Assembly (NCBI GenBank): GCA_022457155.1
Contig: JAJGOT010000089.1
Span: forward strand, 1,292,001 to 1,356,000
Reading direction: 5' to 3'
DNA: 64,000 nt
Origin: Cladopsammia gracilis
Taxonomy: Eukaryota; Cnidaria; Anthozoa; Scleractinia; Dendrophylliidae
This document shows positions 52,250 to 63,710 of the stretch, one piece after another. Below the pieces are notes generated by a model, which was not told the origin of the DNA, searched no databases, and was given only the letters and a program-made list of their open reading frames with translations. Within the stretch, counting starts at the first letter, position 1. Each line of letters starts with the position of its first letter. The translations under genes were made by a program, and so were the position numbers.

Positions 52250-54415
52250 ATTACTAATTACAATTATATCATAAATTATTTTTAAAGAGACCGCTGACCA
52301 AATTGCAATAATCATCTGATTAGATGGAGGAAATTAAAGGGAGATAGATAGTTTTCTTAGGCTGTATTTTATAAATATGAAAACCAATGGATTTTAAATG
52401 CCAAAGCTAGTGTTACTGTAATGGTTAACAAACGCTGTAAGAAAATTTGACTCGTGCATTTTAGCGAGAGCGTCAATAAACTCATAGTATTGTATTAATT
52501 TCTATACGAAACACTTGGAGGACATTTACATATGTAAAAAATACATGAGAGCAACATTATAAGATCTGGTTGAAAATACAGATAATAGAGACATGAAACA
52601 TGGAAACAGATATAAACTAAAAAATTGTAGCGTAATTGTTTCACACAGGAAGGTCAAGTGGCATTTATTGAGATAATTTGTTAACGTTACTGTTCTTCTC
52701 ACGGCAGTTGTTCAACAACGTGATTTGTGATTGTGTGTTCAATCACATCAAATTTTCGCTAAGTATACAATGAAATAAAAATCAGACAGATAAATATAAA
52801 CACTACAACACAATGCTTTGAACTCGCTTACAAGCCGCCAAGCGGTTAAAATTTTCTTTAACTTTCAACTCGCTGGCAAGACACTGAACTAAGAAGCTTA
52901 TGTATACGTACATACTTAAAAAATACACCATTCACATTCAATTAGCAAGCCGCCTGAAAAATACCACCTCAGATATGCAGAACATACACGTATCAATATA
53001 ATTTAGAAACTTTCAACTTGCGAGTCGCCAAGCAGCTAAGCTGTATATCCTTCTCATTGAATAGAAAACTTTAAGTAGACGGGCGAACTGCCAAGCCAAT
53101 AAAATAAACTCATAACCTCCACGCGCGATCAATGAACTTCAGAATTGGCAAAGGAGAACGGCCGAGTCACTAATATTATGTATTATAATTCAGCACATTG
53201 ATACACTGCCCAAATATGGTCAAAAATATATCGATAAACGCTATGTCTACATGACGTATATCCAGCGATGAAGGTAAATTTCGCATTTTGAAGTAAAGTG
53301 AAAATGATCGCTGCTGCAATTTCGTGTTTTTGGTAGAAAAGATAATAAAGGGAAAAAAAAAAGAAAAAAAAAAGAAAATAAAATAGAAAAATTATTGATC
53401 ACATGATTGGACAAAATTTTCGGCGCGTTGTCGCGGTCGTAGTGTTTCTTGGGGAAGCTGAATGAAAGCTGGTTCAAAGTTAAACCGCCGGCTCGACAAG
53501 GAATAAATGAAGGAGCACAATTTTTGGAAAATGCCTCGGAATATGATATAGACTTGATGCTTCCTCAGAAAAGTTTCTGATCTTTTAAGCGGATTGAAGT
53601 TAAACGATCTCGCCATTACGGCCTGTAGGAACTAAAACGAGCAAGTTTGTAAACAATAGCAATCGAGTCACTCCGGCGTACTTCGATATTTGAAAATTTC
53701 AGTGGTGCTGATGGAAGGGACTGAAAAGCCACATCAACTACAGGTAACGATATTTTAACCGTTTCTTGCATCTTTCAGCTGTGGATTTTTGTAAGACATA
53801 CTGTCCACGCTGCAGTTCTTTCAGACTTTTCGCCGCTATGTTTCGGTGGCCGTGTGTTTGTTCAATTTGTTTTGATTCTGAATTGAACTTTTCAACACAC
53901 GAAACAATTGTAACTAAGAAATTCTATGCCATTTTACTGTTTTAATTCGTGAAGTCACTACTCTGTCCCGTTCTTTACGTAGACGAAAGCTCTTCTATGT
54001 GATAGAAACTATCAAATTGTATATGCTAAATTACTTTTATCTTTGCAAAATTTTCGGCATTCGCTGCTTGTTGTGTAAGAAATGATGCGAGGTAAAAATA
54101 TTATTGTAAGCCTTTTTACTTAATAAAACTTTGTATATCTCAATGTTTTTTTTTTCTCAAAATTGTAATTTGTTATCAATGTGTTGAATTATAAAACAGT
54201 TATAGTGCTCAAGCTTGCGCAATGTCGCCTGATTTAAGCCTGATATAGCGCTTCACTTTTGCACTATAACTGTTAAATATATGTGTTTGCATTTCAAATA
54301 TGTTATTCGCGTTACATAAACGCTGGTTACCGAGCCAAAAAATAAAACCTCTGCTTTCAATAAGCTTTCAACTCAACTGGCGAGCCTCTGAGACGCTGAG
54401 CTACTAAGGCTATGT
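52250..54415. other. No gene recognised
   Basis: AT-rich intergenic sequence with several Ala/Ser-poor short frames and a poly-A-rich stretch near 53352. A region near 53600-53720 is locally GC-richer and could be a promoter, but no exon was identified. Confidence 0.4.
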
Positions 54416-54735
54416 TCACACTTGGTGCCCGAGCACGGTGCCCGAGTACAATTATCGCTGGGCACTATGTGAACACACCTTTTTTTTTCATGTACCCACA
54501 CCAGAATTCGGGCACGGTGCCGGTGCCCAAGTACAAGGTTGAGATCTTGTACTCGGGTACTAAAGTCTCGTGGGCAATGGTTCCCAGTGTGCATGCGTTT
54601 TGCTTTAGTTCCGAGGCACTTTACCCACAAAACCACTGCTTTGTGTACCCACAATTCGCTGGTACACTCAGAATGTGAACATGTTGATATCTTGGGTACC
54701 CAGTGTCTGAACACAGCACCATATTGTGCCACTTT
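54416..54735. mobile_element. MITE with internal GTGCCCGAGTAC repeats
   Basis: AGGCTATGTTCACACTTGG at the left and an inverse-like GTGTCTGAACACAGC at the right bracket a segment with repeated GGTGCCCGAGTAC and its complement (TACTCGGGTAC, GGGTACCCAG). The internal palindromes give open frames on both strands that I regard as spurious. Exact ends and superfamily are uncertain. Confidence 0.5.
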
Positions 54736-55572
54736 TCAACCGAAGTGAGACGCATCTTTGAGCGGCTAAAAAACGATTTCGATTTTTCTTCTTATCCTCG
54801 GGAAGTAATTATTATTTTCGTTCTTTGCACATAATAACTACAGAAAAACGAAGAAAAAAATATATATTTAAAATATAAATTTAAAGCGGACACCGAGCGG
54901 CATCTTTGAACATTAAAGCACATTTTAATTTTTATTATTTTTTTTATTTATTCCATTTTCACTGCATTAGTTGAAACAATGGTATCACACATAGAACATA
55001 TATATATATATACATATATAAAGAAGAAAATTTAGCTAAATTACATAAGAAAGAAAAAATATATATTATTGCAGTGGGGAAGGACTAGAAGGGAACATAC
55101 GAACCATTCGAGTTAGTCCACCGAAAAATTACAACAGACACTTTAAATGAAGAAAAAAAAAAACATTAAAATTATATCTTAAATGTAAAACATATTTTCC
55201 GTATTTTGTCGACACCTTTGTCTTTCTGGCTGGATTTGTGTTTCTTCTTTTAAAGAGTTACAAGGACGTTCTTGACAGTGTCCAAAACATTGCTGCTTTT
55301 CTAATTCGAAGAGGTCAGTTTAACGTTACGCACGAATTTAGCCTCCTTGACGATAACGTCAGCGAAGTTTCCATTGAAAGGTGAGTTACCCAGAGCCGTT
55401 TCGATATATATTTTGTTAAAGAGAAGTGACGGCCATGTAATGAATAGTTTATTTTCAGCTTAATGCTTAAAAAAAATCCCACAGATTTTCAAATGTTAAT
55501 TATGCACAGCATGAAATGATAATAATGCATAGATGCAATTCCTGATTCTTGGGATCAACGTACTAAACTACT
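54736..55572. other. AT-rich stretch, no gene seen
   Basis: Includes AT-rich simple sequence (about 54860-55060) and poly-A runs. No exon or repeat boundary recognised. Confidence 0.45.
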
Positions 55573-56100
55573 TTATACAATGAGCTGAATACTACGCGCT
55601 CTGTGATTGGTCGTTGCCTATGATCTATCAGAGTACAGACGCACGGCTGACGTCATAGAAAAATTGTTTGCTTTGTTTTGTCCAACATGGCGCAAGTTTT
55701 GAAAATCTTTGCGAGTATATTTTGGGTTGAGCAAGTGAAAGCCTCGAAAAATGTTAAGCAGGAGCTGTTTACAAGCAAGAAAAAGAAGAAATCAAGACGA
55801 AAAGTGTTCTTGGCGAATTGAAAAATACCAAACTGGAACAAATCTACGAACAGTCGAGCGCTACGTGGCAAGTTCGTAATTTTACTCTTTTTACTTTTCT
55901 GTTCATTGTATAAAACAAATAGATTCCATTTGGCCGTGTGTCTGTTCAGTTATAGATCACAGAAGACGTCAAAATGTGGTAACAACATCAGTGACACACT
56001 CGCCTGCGGCTCGTGTGCCACTATTTTGTTCTTACCACATTTTGACGTCATCTGTTATCTATAGCTGAACAGACACACGGCAAAATGGAATCTATTTGTT
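55573..56100 (+). repeat. Palindromic promoter-plus-ORF repeat, copy 2
   Basis: Inverted counterpart of 23212-23727. From the left: an ATTGG (inverted CCAAT) box at about 55602, a TGACGTCA site at about 55649, an ATG at 55687 opening a 72-codon frame (MAQVLKIFASIFWVEQVKAS ... KNTKLEQIYEQSSATWQVRN), then the hairpin arms ending TCTATTTGTT. A second TGACGTCA lies in the right arm. Compared with copy 1 the ORF has an indel that changes the N-terminal frame, so selection on the protein is not evident. Confidence 0.7.
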
Positions 56101-56334
56101 AAATATACTGTACAAAAGCGTATGAAGTTCCGTTCTGTTTTAATGCTCTTTACGTGTGGAAAAGGCTCTGGAATACGGCTGCAGTCAATGAAAATATAAA
56201 TTCATGAAATACCTCCACTGTAAGTATGTTAAATACGGACACCAAATCCCGGTCCCGAGAGTGTCCGTAATAGGGAGAGTCGACTATATTTCTATTTTGC
56301 GCATTTCGCAAAATAAGACAGCATGAAATTCATG

Positions 56335-56996
56335 TTAAGGTGGCTCCATATTGTTTAGCCCTCTCGTGTTTTGCTTACCATTACAGCTAGCCCGATGGTG
56401 TGGCTAAAAATCTTTTATTACTTGAAACCAGTAAATCTTTTATCAGTCAACAAAGTGGTATCCAAATGACGTCATCATTCGTTGCCATGGCAATGCGAAA
56501 AGAGGTCCAAAAAACGCTATTTTGGACCATTTGAAGCTAATAATTTATAAGTGAAAGTTTTTGTTTTCGTTGTATTTTTGTTTAATTGGCAAGAGAAACA
56601 TTATAACAATTTTTTTTTAATTCTGTACATAGAGTTCAGAGCTACCCTAAATTTATGTAAAAATGGCAATATCTCTGAATCCTATGTACAGATTTTTTTT
56701 TCAAAATTGGCACAAATGTTTGTTATGTTTATAAGACGAAAATATATAAAAATCAAAAAATTTCACCGTGCAGTTTTAAAGTTATTAGCCTCAAAAGGTT
56801 GAAAATGGGGTATTTTTGGCCTCTTTTGACGTTGTCATGGTAACAGATTTTGATGTCGTAGCCACCTAAATTTGTTTATTGCTTAAGTGTTTACAAACAT
56901 GTAGTAAACTATTCTCTTAATTACTGGTGTAGCTGTTATTGAATATCATAGATGTATCATGATGGGAATGTTAAAACTATTAGGAGCCACCTTTAA
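56335..56996. mobile_element. TTAA-flanked non-autonomous DNA element, copy 2
   Basis: Same ends and length as the element at 24655-25320, with scattered substitutions and small indels. Flanks read ATGAAATTCATGTTAA on the left and TTAATCAGTAAAATCTGG on the right. The paralogous unoccupied site at 57941-57975 reads ATGAAATTCATGTTAATTCG then GTAAAATCTGG with a single TTAA, which proves TTAA target duplication. Confidence 0.92.
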
Positions 56997-57665
56997 TCAG
57001 TAAAATCTGGATATGAAGTGTGCCTTTTGACGAGTCTGAATATCGACAATTTGTTGTTTTAGCGAACCTTGGAGACGATATCAGATAAATTACGGTTGTG
57101 TTTTTCTCTGATTGGACTTTGATAGTCTTAATAGCTCGCGTGAGCTTTTGCTTCTAACATGCAACATAAAAGCAATGGTTACAACGCATGGCAAACGTCT
57201 TTGTTACATGATAACGTCTTTGTTTGATAGCTCGCGTGAGCTTTTGCTTCTAACATGCAATGTGCTACATGTAACAGTAAAATACACAACAACAATGACT
57301 AATAACAAATTATGCTTCTGTGTTTCTCTGATTGGACTTTGATAGTCTTTGATAGCTCGCGTGAGCTTTTGCTTCTAACATACAACATAAATGCAATGGT
57401 TACAACACACGGCAAACGTCTTTGTTACATGGTTTTGTTAGCGTTTTTGAAGGTACACAGGTACATAGGCTTTATACTTCTTTGGAGCAACTGACCAGTA
57501 GAAACCATAACTTTCCTTCTGTGAGTTCTATTTTCCACTTATTTCTAATTATAAATCGCCGCTAAATAGTTTCTGCTACTGATTGGCCTTAGTGATCACA
57601 TGACGCAATTAATGGGCATGGTGCTTGTTCGCCTAGAAACAAAATCAGCCAATATTTCTTGTCGT
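56997..57665. repeat. Tandemly duplicated block, unit A
   Basis: Segments match unit B in the same order: TCTGGATATGAAGTGTGCC at 57008, TTTCTCTGATTGGACTTTGA at about 57101 and again 57331, and TCACATGACGCAATTAATGG at about 57597. Within unit A the block TAGCTCGCGTGAGCTTTTGC is itself repeated three times. No exon is recognisable. Confidence 0.75.
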
Positions 57666-58479
57666 TTTGTATAGTGAAACTGTTACATAACATGTGTTTG
57701 TCTGATCACCGAATATACACGTATGCTCTGCTGCAATCATAGTCGGTAACATTCACGCAATTAGCCTGTTCCAGGCTCCGAGATATCCCAGTTGTTTTTC
57801 TCTTTTTTTACTTCGCGCGTTCCCCACTATCTCGGAGCCTGGAACAGGCTATCGCGAATGGTTTTCATAGTAGGTCATGCAAATGATTTCGATGTTTCCA
57901 TTCAACAAAACTCACTGCGTTTGATGCCTGAATAAGACAAGACATGAAATTCATGTTAATTCGGTAAAATCTGGATATGAAGTGTGCCTTGTGACGAGTC
58001 AGAATATCGTCGATTTGCTGTTTTTAGCAAAGCTTTGGAGACGAGCGGCAGATAAATATTAATGACAAAAGCTTACTTTGTTAGATAAGTCAAACATTAA
58101 ACATTGCTATTAGGCGAATCAATAACGTCGATGACTTGGCTATGACTAAATTACTTTTGATTACTTAGATAACGGAAGGGTTGAACGTTTGTTTTCTCGT
58201 ACAAAAGATGTACTGTAATGTTTGTTTTGTCACATTTGATTTATTTACAACAAGTCTTATTCTCCAGGCTCAAGTTGTTCTAGCTGGTTTACTGAATAAA
58301 CATCACCCTTCAAATGCTTTGGCCAATAATTCACAGTAAACCCAGAGTCTGTTTGGTACAATTTACGTTATCATTTTTTTTCTTTAAACTGAGATCAATC
58401 CAAAAACCTTTTTTTCGGTAGCAAATTAATCAGTATTATAATTCAGAATAAATGGATGGAAATGTTCGGACCTCTTTAC

Positions 58480-58614
58480 CTGGACTGCTACTTGGAAGTC
58501 CTGCGTAGGCTGCATATTCTTCTTCTTTAGTTTCTTTGAAATCTTCTGAACCTGTCCGTTCTTCTAAACCTCCTTCTGCTAGTATTTTTTCGCGTCTGTC
58601 ATCGTGAAAACGTG
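58480..58614 (-). CDS. Candidate internal exon, unknown protein
   Basis: The minus strand is open between an acceptor-like TATATGTAG and a donor CCAG/GTAAAG (58479). The product is acidic (KILAEGGLEERTGSEDFKET then KEEEYAAYAGLPSSSPG). It is downstream of and on the same strand as the TPR gene, so it could be a further exon of that gene or its neighbour. Length is 135, a multiple of 3. No family recognised. Confidence 0.35.
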
Positions 58615-58825
58615 CTACATATAACAGTAAAATACACAACAAAAATGACTAATAACAAATTACGGTTGTGTGTTTCTCTGATTGGACTTTGATAGTCTTT
58701 AATAGCTTGCGTGAGCTTTTGCTTCTAACATGCATGCAACATAAAAGCAATGGTTACGAAGCACGGCAAACGTCTTTGTCACATGGTTTTGTTGGCGTTT
58801 TTGACCTTGAAGGTACAAAGGTACA

Positions 58826-58856
<31 letters not shown>

Positions 58857-58857
58857 A
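58826..58857. repeat. (TAAA)n microsatellite
   Basis: About eight TAAA/AAAT units directly left of the MITE at 58858. Confidence 0.9.
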
Positions 58858-59036
58858 CCTCGAACCTCCGCTAACGGACACCTCCCGTAGGTGGACACCT
58901 CCCATAAGCGGACACTTAGTCGTGGTCCCAGCCACATACAAACACTACATTTTTAACCTCCCATAAGTAGACACATCTCTTAAACGGACACTTTTTCTGG
59001 TCTCAATGGTGTCCGTTTACGGGAGGTTCGACTGTA
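58858..59036. mobile_element. MITE with GAACCTCC/GGAGGTTC ends
   Basis: Left part CTCGAACCTCCGCTAACGGA, right part GTCCGTTTACGGGAGGTTCG; between them CGGACACCTCCC and CATAAGCGGACACTT repeats. The palindromic layout and TA-rich borders suggest a Tc1/mariner-type MITE. A weak relative (TACGGACACCAAATCCC) lies near 56234. Confidence 0.55.
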
Positions 59037-59623
59037 AATAAATAACTTTATTTTACTTGGGTGACACTTTACAGTTAAAAAGTGACAAACCTATGGCCCT
59101 CCCCTAAATCATAAAAAACTAATTTACATGCCCCTATATGATTAATTATGATAATATTGTATATATAAAAGGATATCAGATGAACTAGAAAGCTAGACAG
59201 AAAAAGGCAATACTAAAAAAGGTCTAACATACTGGCTTTATACTTAATTAGACCGGGTTCGGAGCTCATTGCCTTAAAAGCTTTTGCTTTTTGAAAATCC
59301 TCCTGTGGGCTCCCTTATCTATTAATTTCTATTTTTAAATCGCTGTTAAATAGTCTCTTCTCCTCAATGGCCTAAGCGATCACATGACGCAATTAATGGT
59401 GCTCCTTCGCCTGGAAACAAATTAGCAAATAGTGCAACCTTCGTAATAGCGCCCGTTACCGTTACCCGTCCTATAACACATTTTGTACATTTCATCTAAA
59501 ATCGTTACCGTTCCAAACAGTTTGCCTTGTGACCTTTATCGTTATGTTCAAAGAGTTTGTCAGAAGCAAAATTCCATACAATCGAAGCCCAACTACATTT
59601 AATCCCTTAAGGACGTTCGCGCA

Positions 59624-59655
<32 letters not shown>

Positions 59656-59671
59656 TCTGATCACTGATCTT

Positions 59672-60724
59672 CTAATGCTCTTTTTGCAAATTCCTTTGGG
59701 GTTTGCTATACTCATTACCTTGAATGTGATCTCCAAGTCCGTGATACGACTTGGCTAGAACATCGTACGCTTCTACTTCCCTTTCCTTGTTTCCTGTTTC
59801 CTTGGCAGCACTTAGCAATTGTTTTCCTTGTTCTATACTCTTTTCGTAGTCTCCAGCCTTGTAATACGACCTGGCTAGAACATTGTACGCTTCTACTTCC
59901 CCTTCCTTGTTTCCAGTTTCCTTGGCAGCACTTAGCATTTGTTTTCCTTGTTCTATACTCTTTTCGTAGTCTCCAGCCTCGTGATACGACCAGGCTAGAA
60001 CATTGTACGCTGCTACTTCCCCTTCCTTGTTTCCAGTTTCCTTGGCAGCACTTAGCAATTGTTTTCCTTGTTCTATACTCTTTTCGTAGTGTCCAGCCTC
60101 GTAATACGACCAGGCTAGAACATTGTACGCTGCTACTTCCCCTTCCTTGTTTCCAGTTTCCTTGGCAGCACTTAGCAATTGTTTTCCTTGTTCTATGCTC
60201 TTTTCGTAGTCTCCAGCCTCGTAATACGACCAGGCTAGAACAGTGTACGCTGCTACTTCCCCTTCCTTGTTTCCAGTTTCCTTGGCAGCACTTAGCATTT
60301 GTTTTCCTTGTTCTATGCTCTTTTCGTAGTCTCCAGCCTCGTAATACGACCAGGCTGGAACAGTGTACGCTGCTACTTCCCCTTCCTTGTTTCCAGTTTC
60401 CTTGGCAGCACTTAGCAATTGTTTTCCTTGTTCTATGCTCTTTTCGTAGTCTCCAGCCTTGTGATACGACCAGGCTAGAACAGTGTACGCTTCTACTTCC
60501 CCTTCCTTGTTTCCAGTTTCCATGGCAGCACTTAGCAATTGTTTTCCTTGTTCTATACTCTTTTCGTAGTCTCCAGCCTCGTAATACGACCTGGCTAGAA
60601 CATCGTACGCGTCAGTTTCAGTTTGCTTGTCTCCAGTTTCCTTGGCAGCACTTAGCATTTGTTTTCCTTGTTCTATACTCTTTTCATAGTCTCCAGCCTC
60701 ATAATACGACCAGGCACCTTCCAT
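59672..60724 (-). CDS. Tetratricopeptide-repeat protein, 350 residues, eight near-identical repeats
   Basis: Starts at ATG 60722-60724 and ends at 59672. It consists of eight 40-residue TPR units plus a partial ninth, each like SYYEAGDYEKSIEQGKQLLS then AAKETGNKEGEVAAYTVLAW, followed by a short tail EYSKPQRNLQKEH. The unit form (TPR_12-like, 40 residues) matches nephrocystin-3/TTC28/kinesin-light-chain-like proteins that are greatly expanded in anthozoans. Such repeats form superhelical protein-binding scaffolds. DNA units of 120 bp are almost identical, indicating recent unit amplification or conversion. No NACHT or NB-ARC domain is adjacent. The start may be internal if an upstream exon joins near 60740. 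Partner and function unknown. Confidence 0.85.
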   Translation of the reverse strand: MEGAWSYYEAGDYEKSIEQGKQMLSAAKETGDKQTETDAYDVLARSYYEAGDYEKSIEQGKQLLSAAMETGNKEGEVEAYTVLAWSYHKAGDYEKSIEQGKQLLSAAKETGNKEGEVAAYTVPAWSYYEAGDYEKSIEQGKQMLSAAKETGNKEGEVAAYTVLAWSYYEAGDYEKSIEQGKQLLSAAKETGNKEGEVAAYNVLAWSYYEAGHYEKSIEQGKQLLSAAKETGNKEGEVAAYNVLAWSYHEAGDYEKSIEQGKQMLSAAKETGNKEGEVEAYNVLARSYYKAGDYEKSIEQGKQLLSAAKETGNKEREVEAYDVLAKSYHGLGDHIQGNEYSKPQRNLQKEH

Positions 60725-62125
60725 AATCCTTTCCTCCTGTTTCTAGGACTTTTCCTCAATTAAACTCCCAAATACTGAAATTAAAATCATAGATAAAAGT
60801 ATCATTGTTTAAAAAATGTCTTAAAAATGCTTATTTACAGAGATACATTAAAAGTGCAAACAACATGCGTGATGAATAAAGCAATCTGCAAACAAAATAT
60901 ACCTGATATACATGATTGTCAAAACTGTACACCCCGCAAAATGATCCCGAGCCCGTAATGACATCCAACACCAAAATAAGATTCCAAATTGACCCTAAAA
61001 TAATCCCGACTCAAAATGGATTCTCTTCTTCATATTTTCCCCGAAATTATTCCCAAGTAATTGTCGTAATGGCGTTCGGAATTTCCCGTTCAGAAGTTTT
61101 ACTTACCATTTGCACAATCCGTGGACAACAACAACGACAACAACAACAATTTATTCAACAATAAACGACAACAACAATGTATTCTTAGTATAATAATGAA
61201 AGAGTTGACTGATTTGTTTGCCCTGCAAATAGCTGGAAAGCTAATCGGGGCGGGGCAAAACAAGTACATGAAAAATACAAATATCTACAAAATCAAAAAC
61301 CTTATACTATTGAAAAGCCTTGCAGATTGCACATAATAATGAATAAAAACACAGAAGTTAAGTGATCTAATTGAATTAAGACAAGGATTCTCTGACTATA
61401 GTAAGTGTATCTATGTACTTATACTTTATTAATAATCATGGAGATTTGAATATAGTCATCCCCCTTTTCTAAAATATTGAATAGCAATTTGCGGAGAGCT
61501 CTTTTGAAAGCATTCTTTATTTTACCACGACAGGGTAAACACTGACTATCACGCAAGCTTGTCCCGCCAGTATGCAAATAATAAATAGCTTTTCTAAGGA
61601 TACATAATTCGCACACGACCCGCAGTCTCACGATAAGGGATCACTCGTTTAAACAAAATAGCTTCGGTTTCGGTTCTTTTATAACATCTGACCACAGCAC
61701 AAGGCGCACAAAAATGCAAAGTTGTTAAGTAGTTTACACTGAATTAGCCGTTTTGATTGTGCCACGACGAAACGACCATGCATTTGTCAAACGTAAGAGC
61801 ACGGAATGTAACATGGCAAAAATGAAGCATTTTAACACCTACGACAAAAGTTTACGAATAAACGGCAGTAATGCGAAAAATCGTTGAGGCTGCGAAAAAT
61901 CGCAAATTTTGTAAAGTCGCAACCCGCTAGCGAAAAATCGTTACCTTCCCATAAATATGAAACAAAAAATGGTAAAATCGCTGAAGAAGTCAATCCTGGC
62001 CATACGTGCTACAACCCCGGACAAAACTAGTTGAGACAAACTGAAATTACCCTTACATTTTGGTATACTTTTGGGTATTACTGCATTTGAATCAGACAGG
62101 TTTTAGAACAAAACAACATTGCATG

Positions 62126-62155
62126 GGGGGGGGGGGGGGTGGTGAGGAGGGGGGA
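62126..62155 (+). repeat. Poly-G run
   Basis: About 15 consecutive G followed by TGGTGAGGAGGGGGG, in AT-rich surroundings; could form a G-quadruplex. Confidence 0.85.
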
Positions 62156-62263
62156 TTTCTTTATGTTTGTTGACGCGGAAATTGGGCCTAAAATTTAGAA
62201 ATAGATGAAAAGTGTCGCAACAGTTTTGTCCGAGGTTGTAGTACATTGCGTAACAGAGCTGCA

Positions 62264-62385
62264 GAGAAGGCAATTCTAATACAAAATAGAAGCTAAATAT
62301 TGCTCTGTTAATTTAGGATCAAAATCAGCTATAACTCCTGCAATATCGCAATTTGTCGTCGTTGTCTGTTCACGCAAGTCGATTG
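62264..62385. repeat. Direct repeat, copy A
   Basis: Shares AGAGAAGGCAATTC, AATACAAAATAGAAGC and GGATCAAAATCAGCTATAAC with 63594-63710 in the same orientation, at about 85% similarity. Confidence 0.8.
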
Positions 62386-62936
62386 CCCGTCAGAAAAAGC
62401 CGATGCAACATACTATCGCTTGCAAGGCCTTGGATGAACTTGAATCGATTCTGCTAATTTAACCGTTTGCAATACTAGTATTGTGGTGAATAATGCATTT
62501 GTAGCTTAACTACTTCTACTGTTATTTCCACAAATATTGGCCAGCCTTACGGGTAAGGGAAACAGACTGAGGAATTTCTAAACGAATGATGAACTTTGTA
62601 TAATTTTCGTTACATTCCTCAGAACAAAGCGAAACGCGCTAAGTAGTCAGTCACTCTATTCAAAAGTTTTGTCGCTTTGGAAGCGGACTTAAAATTTTGC
62701 GAAACACTTATTAAGAAAGAACGGTTTGGATCGACCTAAAAGAAAAATGACAGAGAAATAAAAATTTCGAATGCAAAATTGCAAAATAGAACATTAAGCT
62801 GAATTTGATTGATAAATATTGCTTAACTTGCATGACCTGTGTTAGGAGACAAAAGTTGCATGCATGATGGATTTAAAAAAGCATCATGAAAAAAAAAGGT
62901 ATCACTATTATTCTGTTGAATAGTTCAAAGAATAAT

Positions 62937-63382
62937 TACTCATGCGCATAGCGGCATGAGTCAAGGTTTCGGTTTGGTTTCTTTTCGTCCCGCTTTTTGT
63001 AGTCACAAGTCGCCTTGTTTTTTAAAGTTTCTCGTATCCCGCAGGACGACTTTCACTGGTCTGATTGGTTGACACGCGACCTCGTGATTTCGGCGTGCCC
63101 GTAGTCAAGCCACTAGCTTTTGGAAAAGAAATTACATTTTTCGATGAGAATTTATGTTGATATCAATTTGCGATTGAATTTTTGTTTGTGTTGTCGCTAG
63201 TTTTGGAGAAATGCTTATAAAACGTGTTTAAATTCAGTTGTAAATTCAGTGGTAATAAATGAGATCTGATATTATGTAAACAAAACAAGACTTACATGTC
63301 ACGCAAAATTCGTTGGGAGGGAAGGGGGTGCGTGACCCAGTTAAAATAAACCATAAAACGTTCTTATGCAAGCGCATGAGTA
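62937..63382. mobile_element. MITE-like element with TACTCATGCGC ends
   Basis: TACTCATGCGC at 62937-62947 and GCGCATGAGTA at 63372-63382 form a perfect 11-bp inverted repeat. The interior (about 63130-63290) is inverted relative to about 35260-35560 (shared TCGATGAGAATTTATGTTGA). No protein encoded. Confidence 0.55.
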
Positions 63383-63593
63383 CAGGCTACCAGCTAGCCT
63401 CTTGTTCATAACGATTTATGAGTTTTTGACCAACATTTTTCCGAAGAAGACATGGCAAAGTGTCGTGACATAATCTATGATTTGATAAAGTTGAAACGCA
63501 AACGTAAATTTCGGGATTTTCACATCCTAATTCCATCTTCAAATTTAACATATTTCTTCCAAATACTTATCAAGTACTTGACTAGGACATTGC

Positions 63594-63710
63594 AAAACAG
63601 AGAAGGCAATTCAAATACAAAATAGAAGCCAAATGTTGCTTTGTTAATTTGGGATCAAAATCAGCTATAACTCCTACATTTGTCGTGGTAGTCTGTTTAC
63701 GCAAATCGAT
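63594..63710. repeat. Direct repeat, copy B
   Basis: Partner of 62264-62385; the pair flanks the MITE-like element at 62937-63382. Confidence 0.8.

Larger units (their letters stand above)
57940..59420. repeat. Tandemly duplicated block, unit B
   Basis: Counterpart of unit A, longer because of about 550 bases (58050-58610) absent from unit A and of a MITE plus (TAAA)n insertion near 58826-59036. It contains the empty TTAA site at 57956-57959. Confidence 0.75.

Noticed and set aside
54373..54748. Long frames on both strands near 54.4-54.7 kb
   Set aside because: They run through a palindromic MITE with GTGCCCGAGTAC repeats, which makes frames open on both strands.
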